64,000 nucleotides of DNA from Aspidapion aeneum (Eukaryota > Arthropoda > Insecta > Coleoptera > Brentidae), in contig OY755038.1 in assembly GCA_963576565.1 (NCBI GenBank), positions 179,279,452 to 179,343,451 of the forward strand, read 5' to 3'. The translations under genes and the position numbers were made by a program. Positions 55,133 through 64,000 of the stretch are shown here, one piece after another. Each line of letters begins with the position of its first letter. Position 1 is the stretch's first letter. The notes under the pieces are model-generated. The model ran no database searches. It saw only the letters and a program-made list of their open reading frames with translations, and was not told the DNA's origin.

Positions 55133-56000
55133 AGTATAGTAGTAGTGTGAGCTAATAACAACAACATCAGTCTTAGCAATCTAAAAATTAAATTTTTCGG
55201 AGAACCACAGCCATTTAACAAAATATTGCTCCTTGTTATTACTTATTTTCTACCTGAAAATTTTTCTACACATAAATTCCAGGTGTTTTAGCTTTTTGAA
55301 GTTCTCATTCATAAAAAGCACCTCACATGGGCTCACCATCACCTAATTTAAATACAACTGGCTAAAGGCATTTTTTCTTTTAATAAGAAAAATAAGAAAT
55401 AATGTTGTACAATTAATAAAATGAAAAAATAGTCCATTTCTCAAAGAGGAGTTTGCAAATTACAAAGAAAAACTGAATGTCTTCTCCACTAAAGTCTTTA
55501 TTGTTTCGGGTTTTATTTAGGACATTTTTCGAGTCTAAAGAGACCCATCATCATCTGAAACAAGGTAAAATAAGGAAGTGTAACTACATCCGAAGCAATT
55601 TTTAGTGCCTTAAATAGATTAAACTGAGATAATTAATGGTTGATCATATGTACATATATATAAGTCACCTAGAATATTTTGAAAAATAACAATAATTTAA
55701 AGATCCACTTAAAAATATATGCACTCAAAATATCACAGTGCATTCTATTGGCATAAAGTCATGCAATAATAGTGTCCGGCCGTATTTTGGCAGTTTTGCA
55801 TTGGAACATGGGAGCTAATCTTTCAACGTAAGGATTTGGTTTACTATACGAATCGAAATAAATACTGTCGACTTTAATTATAGATAAATAAACGCCTTGG
55901 TTTTACATTTGACTTTGGTATATCAATTTTGAAAGAACAACTGTCAACCTGCAATGTAAATCTGTCAAAATACTGCAACAATAATGTCATTGCATGGCCT
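55133..56000 (+). repeat. Long inverted repeat, left arm
   Basis: Inverse of 61727-62562. No protein-like frame on the plus strand; on the minus strand the segment near 55800-56000 corresponds to the 3' part of the frame at 61570-61953, with indels. Confidence 0.8.
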
Positions 56001-56159
56001 CATTCGTATAAGTCCCTATTATCAAGATCTTTAAACAGAATCAACTTTTTTTGCATTTTTACAGAAACCAAGTTATTTTGGAATGTGTCTATGTTGATAA
56101 AACCAACCCTTGAGTCCAAATTTATTACCAAACAAGTCAAGACAAGTTAAAGTAAAGAT

Positions 56160-56870
56160 TGCATTCTCTTGGTACTAATTACACCAGGTGTTCATTCATT
56201 ATGCTTTGTATGCAAGTGCAAACGTATTATTGACCTCGAGAATGAATGGCCTTGAGCCCAAATTTATCACCCGACAACACTTCAAGGCAATTACAAAATT
56301 AAAAGTCAAGGGCACATATATTTTGCAAGAGTTGAGATGTTAGGTGGTGTGTGATTCATGCCAGGTGTTCATTTTTATATGCAGAAGCTTATAGTCTGAG
56401 AGGTGTTATATTTTTTACCCAACAAGTCAAGACAAGTTTAAGTCATTCTCTTGCTACTAATTACACCAGGTATTTATTCATTATGCTTTTTCAAAATTAG
56501 GAATGCTGTAAAGTGACATTATATTATTAAAATTTACATCAAATAACTACTACATCTATTGATTTGTGGTCCAATTAATCATGAAGATGCATTGTTGGAA
56601 AAAATACTCTGCCAGTATATGGGCACCTACGCTCCTACACTAGATACTATAGTTATAGTGTACGTGTGAGCTAATATAACTAAAAACTGAAATATATTTT
56701 GTTCAACTCCAGACTCAATTACATTTCGTTTGATACCACACAAGCCATGTTTTAACTTAAACTCGACCCAAAACCCAGCCTAGGTACCAAATTTCACTCA
56801 AATCAAGCAAGCGGTTTTTGGGTTATGCGCGTTGTTTTTTACAGACAGACATAGAAACACACACTAAAAC
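56160..56870 (+). repeat. 0.75-kb direct repeat, second copy
   Basis: Matches 54086-54880 in order and orientation; see landmarks there. Sequence at about 56880-57200 then partly repeats 55620-55880 (CATAAAGTCATGCAATAATA, GATAAATACTGTCGACTT). Confidence 0.7.
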
Positions 56871-57321
56871 TATCGCAATGCGTTATTAGGGACTTATTGG
56901 CATAAAGTCATGCAATAATAGTGTCAGGCCGTATTTTGACAGTTTTTCACAGGAATATGAGAGCTAATCTTTCAACATAAGGATTTAGTTTACTATTACG
57001 AACCAAGATAAATACTGTCGACTTATAGATAAATAAATGTCTTGGCTTTAATAAGAAGTAATGTTGCACAATTAATAGTTGATCATAGTACATATATATA
57101 AGTCAACTAGAATATTTTGAAAAAATACCCAGAACATTAAAAATAACAATAATTTAAAGGTCTACTTAAAAACATATGTACTAAAAATATCGCAGAGCGT
57201 TATTAGGGACTTATTGGGATAAAATACCTGATAAAATTATAGCATACTGTTTAATATTGCACGATCAACTTATGAAATACAACCCTCTGACCAATACCGT
57301 AAGGGTAGTTTACAGAAAAAA

Positions 57322-57775
57322 AAATGTTTATTATGGATGTACAAGGTTTCCAGTACAAAGACACTCATTTTGTATGTATTGAAATAGCGATTTTAAACAC
57401 TCATACTGATGAAATTTGGCAACATATGGCTAATTTACCCATAAAGTGCATCTCTCTGCATCAAGACTAAACGTCAAGCTGACTGGAACACAAACAATCT
57501 TCATGGTATAAATTGGGATACTTTTGATTTTAGTTATTTACCAATGGAAAATATCTCTGTCTTTGTTAAAGGGAAATGATAAAAAAGTTAGGCTGTATAA
57601 TTTAGTTAGTAATAATATTGCAGATTTATATGACCTAGGATGTCCTGATTTTAAAAAGTTAAAAAATATTCATAGTGACAACTTTCACTGTGGAATGCAT
57701 AGTAATAATTATTTAAGTTGTGCTAAGAGAAATGTACTTTTATTAGATAACTGGTTTGCGAATAAAAAGAAATAA
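57322..57775 (+). pseudogene. Broken ORF of a possible recurrent arthropod family
   Basis: Three frames read as one damaged protein: FIMDVQGFQYKDTHF and EIAILNTHTDEIWQHM; then ADWNTNNLHGINWD and FSYLPMENISVFVKG; then VRLYNLVSNNIADLYDLGCP and CAKRNVLLLDNW before the stop at 57775. From memory this order (D(V/I)QGF, HGINW, VKG, DLGCP, CA(L/K)RNV) recurs in uncharacterised arthropod proteins. The spacing is loosely like the exonuclease motifs of the DnaQ fold, but the usual D-x-E is D-x-Q, so that is a guess. It has two breaks, near 57470 and 57578. It lies inside the long inverted repeats and could be cargo of that element. Confidence 0.4.
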
Positions 57776-58734
57776 AACAAACCGTCTCTATTATTTATTG
57801 TCTATTATACATTGAAAAAAAAGAACATTTAAGATTTTACACACAATATGTGGAGATTCTGAATTATCTCTTAAAATAGTTATTTGATTTATATTTCTGC
57901 CTTACTACTGACTAGATAAGCATTAATATAAGTTTTACTAATCATCATATTTTGATATCAAAGTTGAGTTTAAGCTAGAGGGACTGTTAAAAAAGAAAAG
58001 TTATGAAAATATTGATAAATGGTTAACAAAATGGATATGTTTTGGTTTTGACTAATGCAGATACATAATTGAACAAAAACTACCAACATTATACCCATTA
58101 TTACCTAGAATATTGACGCATAACTTAACAAAAGTAGCCCCTGAATGTGAAAAATATGCCCAAACTAAAATGTGGGGTCACTTCTTCAGTGTATTATAGA
58201 TAAATTTGATGGTTGAGATGAATGTGGTCTCTATCAAAAATAAATAAACACTTTTTATAAACTATTAAGAATACATAATTATAGACAAAAACCAATAAAA
58301 ATAGTTGCAAACAACAATTGCAATTTTGATATTATGCAAAAAAGCATTTTTCGAATCGGTTCAGCAGAAGTTAAGATGTCAGGTACTTGCTTGACAATTA
58401 GTCATATACGATTATGGGGTTAACAAACAAAATTTTATATGTGGTCATTAAAAGTGTGTAGAGTTGCAGTGTTTTTTTTCTGATAGTGCAAATAAACAAC
58501 GAAAACTAAAAAAGGTTGCAATACTTTAAAAATTGACATTATGCAAACATTTAGATGTGGAAAGAAGCAAACTACGAGCTGAGGGTTCGGAAAAATCATC
58601 AAATTTTAACTATGGAGTGATTTTACAAAGAAAAATTTTATTGGTATTTACACCTAAGACTTTACATACACACAAACACCTACACACATACACATACACA
58701 CATCAATTTTTCTTTGTGATGAATACCTGGTGTA
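57776..58734. other. AT-rich, no gene seen
   Basis: Only short frames; a (CA)-rich run at 58665-58700. Confidence 0.35.
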
Positions 58735-58915
58735 ATTAGTAGCAAGAGAATGACTTAAACTTGTCTTGACTTGTTGGGTAAAATATATTTGGATTGGATT
58801 TATCACCTTAGACACATTCCAAAATAACTTGCTTTCTGTAAAAATGCAAAAAAGGTTGATTCTGTTTAAAGATCTTGATAATAGGGACTTATAGGAATGA
58901 GGCCATGCAATACCT
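58735..58915 (-). repeat. Inverted copy of 55985-56200
   Basis: CCTGGTGTAATTAGTAGCAA, GTCTTGACTTGTTGGGTAAA, CATTCCAAAATAACTTG, GATCTTGATAATAGGGACTT and GAGGCCATGCAAT are complements of that region. Confidence 0.75.
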
Positions 58916-59345
58916 CTATAAACTTAGCATTACCACTTAAGAATTGGATATTCGCAATATATGCATTAATTATCGTGAATTTGTCGTAAATTTGTCGTGA
59001 AAGAAAAAATGGTAATGCTAAGTTGAGTCTCAACTTAGCATTACCACCCCAGAAAAAATAAAAATTTTTAAAAACTAATCTATGGAATACTTGTCGTAAA
59101 TTTGTCGAAAATTTGTCGTGAAAGAAAAAAATTTGTCGCGCCACCCGTTTTCCTGAAAAGGGTATGTAATGCTAAGTTGAGTCTCAACTAAGTTTTGTCT
59201 CAACTTAGCACTACCACCCCAGAAAAATTAAAATTTTCAAAAACTAATAAATGCATTAATTGTCGTGAATGTGTCGTAAATTTGTCGTAAAAGAGAAACA
59301 ATTGTCGCGTCATCCGTTTTCCCGAACCGGGCAGTGAGCAACTTT
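58916..59345 (-). repeat. 143-bp self-complementary repeat, inverted block
   Basis: TGAGTCTCAACTTAGCATTA, CCACCCCAGAAAAA, TCGTAAATTTGTCGTGAAAG and CCGTTTTCCTGAAAAGGG(T) repeat two to three times in the orientation opposite to 60540-61700. Confidence 0.75.
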
Positions 59346-60439
59346 GAGATCTAAATCTAAATCTCAGTGATCTGTAAGCTTTTTTACAATACGAAGATGT
59401 AGTATATTTAACCTTGAAGAAAAACCTTTCTTAAAATTAAACCATGAATTGCCGAAACTAATTTTCTTAACTTTAGAATTTTGCTTTGCCATTTTTTAAA
59501 CCGTACACAGTAGGTTTAGTAGCAAAAAGTTTATACTTTGTCTTTTCGAATTTAACCACAGAATACTGGATTCACATAAATACTTCCACCAAAACTACGC
59601 ACTGTTATGCTCCCACGGCCGACAAAGTTCTATGCCCGACAATGCTCAATGCTTAATATGTGACTGCTTGCCTGGCCTACTATTCTTGTACGGTCAGCTA
59701 AATTCTGGACCAGGTTTGTTTTTCCACTCGCCGAACCGGAAAAATCCGGACGAATATATTACTGCTAGACCGTATTTCACTTCCAGTAAGTCTCTTTTAA
59801 TTGTGTTGCCAAAACAAAACTGACAACCAAGAGCCACAAAACTGCCGCGGATTTATTTCACGGTGAAAAAGATAAAGGTGAAAATTTCGCTCACTTCTAG
59901 AACCTTCAAGAATAGGCATCCAGAGCTGTGTTGCCAAGTCGACATACCACGTTTACACACGTGTCCGCAAAGTTTTTTCCCAACCATTGCCTATGCTATG
60001 CTTGATCTTTATTTTATTAGGGGTCGCCTATTAATTACGTAACAGGATTTGGAGGGCTTCCTAAAAGTTTGGCAAAGTGAAACAAGGGGTAGAGAGGGCT
60101 TCTCGACTTTGTTAGGTAAGAACTTTCGCCTACATTAAAATAAATAAAGCTATACAACTAGCAGGTACCTAGTGTTACTAGAAGATGGTGTTTTGTTAGT
60201 ATAAAACATATTTATATCCGTTCTTTGTAGCAAAATGCCTATGATTGTTAAAAGGACAACATAATATTTCTTGAGAAGTTCGCTTTTTTTCGTTAATTGT
60301 AAAACAACGCAAAATCCTGGCGTTAGCTTGATCATTGAAAACAGCGAGCAATGAATATTTATATTAACACCACAAAGGGTAAGGGTAAAAGTAAAAACAG
60401 CACGTAATATAACGATTGTTTCACCAAAAACTTACAATC
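59346..60439. other. Spacer between the inverted 143-bp blocks
   Basis: 59346-59410 and 60440-60530 are themselves inverted (GATCTAAATCTAAATCTCAG, ATACGAAGATGTAGTATATT). The middle is unique with no recognised gene; the 63-codon frame at 59632-59823 lacks support. Confidence 0.45.
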
Positions 60440-61715
60440 GCGCGGCAAAGTTAAATATACTACATCTTCGTATTGCGAAAAAGCTTAAAGATCACAGATT
60501 TAGATTTAGATCTCAAAGTTGCTCACTGCCAGTTTCCGGGAAAACGGATGACGCGACAATTGTTTTTCTTTTACGACAAATTTACGACAAATTTACGACA
60601 ATTATTCCATAGATTAGTTTTTAAAAATTTTAATTTTTTCTGGGGTGGTAATGCTAAGTTGAGACTCATCTTAGCATTACATACCGTTTTCAGGAAAACG
60701 GGTGTCGCGACAAGTTTTTTTCTTTCAGGACAAATTCACGACAATTAATACATTTATTAGTTTTTGAAAATTTTAATTTTTTCTGGGGTGGTAGTGCTAA
60801 GTTGAGACTCAACTTAGCATTACACCCCCTTTTCAGGAAAACAGGTGGCGCGAGAAAATTTTTCTTTTCACGACAAATTTACGACAATTATTCCATAGAT
60901 TAGTTTTTGAAAATTTTAATTTTTTCTGGGGTGGTAGTGCTAAGTTGAGACTCAACTTAGCATTACATACCCTTTTCAGGAAAACGGGTGGCGCGACAAT
61001 TTTTTTTCTTTCACGACAAATTTACGACAAATTTAAGACAATTAATGCATATAAATGTTTCGCGAAGTTCACTATTTTTCATAATTTCTAAAACAACGCA
61101 AAATCCTGGCGATCAATGAATATTTACACAAACACCACAAAAGGTTATATTGAAAAGTAAAAGCGGAACGTAATATAATGATTGTTTCACCAAAAATTAG
61201 AATTGCGCGACAAGGTTAAATATACTACATTTTCGTATTGTGAAAAAGCTTAAAGATCACTAAGATTTAGCTGGGAAATCTCAAAATTGCTCACTGCCCG
61301 TTTTCGGGAAAACGGATGACGCGTCTATTGTTTTTCTTTTACGACAAATTTACGACAAATTCACGACAATTAATGCATTTATTAGTTTTTGAAAATTTTA
61401 TTTTTTTCTGGGGTGGTAGTGCTAAGTTGAGACTCAACTTAGCATTATATACCCTTTTCAGGAAAACGGGTGGCGCGACAAATTTTTTTCTTTCACGACA
61501 AATGTACGACAATTATTCCATAGATTAGTTTTTAAAAATTTTAATTTTTTCTGGGGTGGTAATGCTAAGTTGAGACTCAACTTAGCATTACATACCCTTT
61601 TCAGGAAAACGGGTGGCGCGACAAATTTTTTTCTTTCACGACAAATTTACGACAAATTCACGACAGTTAATGCATATATTGCGAATATCCAATTGTTAAT
61701 TGGTAATGCTAAGTT
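60440..61715 (+). repeat. 143-bp self-complementary repeat, main block
   Basis: GCTAAGTTGAGACTCAACTT followed by AGCATTA occurs at 60653, 60796, 60939, 61421 and 61563 and is itself a 14-bp hairpin. Between copies run CATACCCTTTTCAGGAAAAC, GGGTGGCGCGACAA, TTCACGACAAATTTACGACA and TTTTTTCTGGGGTGGTA. The longer gap at 60939-61421 holds a second copy of 60300-60540 (AACAACGCAAAATCCTGGCG, TTGTTTCACCAAAAA). Plus-strand frames here are by-products. Confidence 0.8.
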
Positions 61716-61726
61716 TATAAAAGTCC

Positions 61727-62562
61727 ATGCAATGACATTATTGTTGCAGTATTTTGACAGATTTGCCTTGCAGGTTGCCAGTTATTCTTTCAAAATTGAT
61801 ACACCAAAGTCGAATGTAAAACCAAGGCGTTTATTTAAAGTCGGCAGTATTTATTTTGATTCGTATAGTAAATCAAAGCCTTATGTTAAAAGATTAGCTC
61901 TCATGTTCCAATGCAAAACTGCCAAAATAAGGCCAGACACTATTATTGCATGACTTTATGCCAATAGAATGCACTGTGATATTTTGAATGCATATATTTT
62001 TAAGTAGATCTTTAAATTATTGTTATTTTTCAAAATATTCTAGTTGACTATTAATTATCTCAGTTTAATCTATTTAATAGGCACTAAAAATTGCTTCGGA
62101 TGTAGTTACACTTCCTTGTTTACCTTGTTTCAGATGATGATGGGTCTCTTTAGACTCGAAAAATGTCCTAAATAAAACCCGAAACAATAAAGAATTTAGT
62201 GGAGTAGACATTCAGTTTTTCTTTGTAATTTGCAAACTCTTTGAGAAATAGACTATTTTTTCAATTTATTAATTGTACAACATTATTTCTTAATATTCAT
62301 ATTAAAAGAAAAAATGCCTTTAGTCAGTTGTATTTAAATTAGGTGATGGTGAGCCCATGTGAGATGCTTTTTATGAATGAGAACTTCAAAAAACTAAAAC
62401 ACCTGGAAATTATGTGTAGAAACATTTTCATGTAGAAAATAAGTAATAACAAGGAGCAATATTTTGTTAAATGGCTGTGGTTCTCCGAAAAATGTAATTC
62501 TTAGATTGCCAAGACTGATGTTGTTATTATCTCACACTACTACTATACTATACTATAGTCGT
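61727..62562 (-). repeat. Long inverted repeat, right arm
   Basis: Inverse of 55133-56000. A plus-strand frame (61570-61953) runs from the 143-bp repeat into the arm. Its latter part (PRRLFKVGSIYFDSYSKS, KPYVKRLALMFQCKTAKI) looks protein-like, but the other arm carries it with indels and I cannot assign it. Confidence 0.8.
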
Positions 62563-62565
62563 TTG

Positions 62566-62877
62566 GATAATGAGAGCAAAAATTTATTAATCACCTGTAT
62601 TTTAAAAACAAGGTTATCGCAGGCGGCTAAAATAAGACTCTCTTCAGTGTATAACAATATAACTGATTTGGTAAAAGACATAAGAAAACACTTATTAACG
62701 CAAAAATCGCCAGCTGCATTATCAAGTCAGCTGCATGCTTGTAAACAAGGAGGGCGTTTTATTGAACAGTTTGGAAAAACCATCAACCAATTATTTTTAG
62801 ATTTGATATTAGCCGAAGCAGTCGGATATGATAATTCTTTAAATATTTTGCAGAATGTAAACGACAAATGGGCTTAG
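62566..62877 (+). pseudogene. Ty3/gypsy Gag fragment
   Basis: About 100 codons resembling the capsid-core region of insect Ty3/gypsy Gag: TDLVKDIRKHLLTQKS, LSSQLHACKQGGRFIEQFGK and INQLFLDLILAEAV, ending at TAG 62875-62877. The part of the same frame before about 62566 belongs to the inverted arm. RT sequence follows immediately, so the rest of Gag, protease and most of RT are deleted. The LTR is not visible. Confidence 0.6.
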
Positions 62878-62889
62878 AAATAATGCCTA

Positions 62890-64000
62890 ACTTAAGTTAA
62901 ATCCCAGTAAATGTGAGTTTCTGAGAAAGGCTATATTATATTTAGGAAACATTATAATTTCTGAGGGTACCTCACCAGGCCCAGAAAAACAGCTATTATT
63001 TCTAACGACAGTCCTCGTAAAGGCAAGCTATATAGGAAGCGAAGCCTGACACTGATTTTCTATTTTTTGGTTATTATTTTTAACATGTTTTCCTCGGTTT
63101 TACATTGGCGGCTTGGTTATATTTTAAAGATGTTGTTTTACACAGTCTGAAGTTACCTAAACTATATAAATCTATATATTTAGAAATCAAGTTATGCTGC
63201 AACAAAGTATCTTGAAATTCCATTATTATTCAATAGATCTATAGACTGTGTTAAAACCACATTTTTAAAATAAGAACGAGCGACCAATGCGAAACCAAGG
63301 AAAACAAGTCAAGAATTATAACCCAAAAATAAAAAATCAAAGTGCTTCACTACCTGTAAAGCTTGCTTTATGATGAGTGACCTTACTTATTTCTGCTTAT
63401 CCCATTCCGAAAGATTCAGATGAAGTAAGAAGGTTTACGTCATTAGCAAATTATTTTCGAAAATACATTATATATAGCTTTTAAAAAAATAGTAAACAGT
63501 TTTTTTTGGTCAAGTGAGTGTTAAAAATCTTTTAAAACATTAAAGCAGTACTTAGTAAATCCACCCTTCAATATCCCGATTTTTCAGAGTCAAATACATT
63601 CTTATTGCGCACCGACCCAAGTGGATATTCATTAGGCACTGTTTTGTCAAACGGGAATGACAGGCCGGTTGCCTATGCCTCAAGAATGCTAAATAAGGCT
63701 GAATTTATTGTACTATTGAAAAGGAGCTATTAGCAATAGTTTGGGCAGTTAAGCATTTTAGGCCATAACTGTATTTACAATTTTTAGAGACCACAGGCCT
63801 TTAGTCTATCTTTTTAACATGACAAATCCCTCTAGTAGGTTAACGAAATTTAGATTAGCATTGGAAGGGTATAACTTTGTTGTGGAGTATGTAAGAGGAG
63901 TTGATAATGTAACTGCAGATGCATTGTCACGTATAAAAGTCGAGTCCAGTGAGTTGAATATGTGTAAATATGATAGTGAGAGTGTAAATGTAATGACTAG
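62890..64000 (+). pseudogene. Ty3/gypsy pol fragment (RT end and RNase H)
   Basis: 62893-62998 reads NPSKCEFLRKAILYLG and ISEGTSPGPEK, the end of the gypsy RT palm. After a 0.38-kb insertion, 63390-63475 reads AYPIPKDSDEVRRFTSLANY (RT connection). 63565-63690 gives FLLRTDPSGYSLGTVLSN and RPVAYASRMLNKAE, and in shifted frames IEKELLAIVWAVKHFRP, DHRPLVYLFNMTNPSSRL and VRGVDNVTADALSRI follow (tethered RNase H). There are frameshifts near 63700 and 63800 and a stop at 63766-63768. It continues off the window. Inactive. Confidence 0.85.
62999..63375. mobile_element. MITE-like insertion in the gypsy pol fragment
   Basis: ATTTTTTGGTTATTATTTTT, ATGTTTTCCTCGGTTTTACATTGG (63062-63108) is matched by inverted CCAATGCGAAACCAAGGAAAA and TTATAACCCAAAAATAAAAA at 63274-63345. 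The segment also carries the GTAAAGCTTGCTTTATGATG arm related to the hairpin at 33974. It separates RT sequences that are adjacent in intact elements. Confidence 0.6.

Larger units (their letters stand above)
55133..62562. mobile_element. Candidate 7.4-kb element with long inverted arms
   Basis: The arms 55133-56000 and 61727-62562 are inverted copies, about 95% identical over the stretch I compared (55680-55820). They share TAGTATAGTAGTAGTGTGAG at the outer ends, CATCATCATCTGAAACAAGG, TTATTGTTTCGGGTTTTATT and TGCAATAATAGTGTC(C/T)GGCC. The interior has repeats and one broken ORF. Long TIRs are known in Maverick/Polinton-type elements, but none of their genes were recognised, so classification is open. 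Confidence 0.55.

Noticed and set aside
59632..59823. 63-codon plus-strand frame with two Cys
   Set aside because: Too short, no recognisable motif, and flanked by repeat blocks; no evidence for exon borders.
55133..62562. Firm call of a Maverick/Polinton
   Set aside because: Only the long inverted arms and the AGT-like ends fit; no hallmark gene or matching 6-bp duplication was found.

Overview
This is a transposon-rich, AT-rich stretch of an animal nuclear genome, most likely an insect with a large genome (a beetle is a guess only). The evidence is the mixture of Jockey/CR1-like and RTE-like LINEs, a Ty3/gypsy fragment, hAT and Tc1/mariner MITEs, foldback elements and (TA)n/(CA)n runs. I found no convincing intact host gene, tRNA or rRNA gene and nothing bacterial. 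All coordinates come from reading by eye; most repeat edges are good to about 5-30 bp.

Left part (1-5.9 kb): a dispersed repeat (family D) is split by a 5'-truncated minus-strand LINE (1277-3791). A second, decayed minus-strand LINE follows (about 4263-5700).

Centre-left (5.9-23.3 kb): the most unusual object is a 17-kb tandem array. Its plus strand is open without a stop for 2,509 codons (5907-13436), then again, after one nonsense codon, to 16370. The unit is about 66 aa (198 bp), with a shorter 24-aa module mixed in. It is nearly half Ser+Thr, has two N-glycosylation sequons per unit and lacks Gly, Cys and Trp. The frame starts directly after an acceptor-like pyrimidine tract plus AG, and has no ATG for 180 codons. 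The 5' units are diverged yet open, the core is homogenised by 1.6-kb and larger block duplications, and the 3' 7 kb is full of stops and frameshifts. I recognise no family. It could be an exon of a mucin-like protein or an open-frame satellite.

Centre (23.3-46.6 kb): non-coding DNA with a 246-bp MITE and a 1.5-kb foldback, then a nest of insertions. An RTE-like LINE (A; 28853-46596, flanked by the 10-bp duplication TTACTTCATC) is interrupted by an inverted Jockey/CR1-like LINE (B). LINE B is interrupted by a 12.3-kb TIR element (C; 31097-43387, TA duplication). Element C holds further foldbacks, satellites, a 335-bp hAT MITE with a perfect 8-bp duplication, and a 210-bp Tc1/mariner-like MITE. 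The two halves of each LINE fit together across the gaps, which gives a relative insertion order.

Right part (46.6-64 kb): a second D copy is split by a 1.65-kb foldback; then come 170-bp and about 190-bp satellites, a third D copy and (TA)n tracts. A 7.4-kb structure follows (55133-62562) with about 0.85-kb inverted arms, self-complementary 143-bp repeats and a broken ORF that may belong to a recurrent arthropod family. A degenerate Ty3/gypsy gag-pol fragment runs to the window end.
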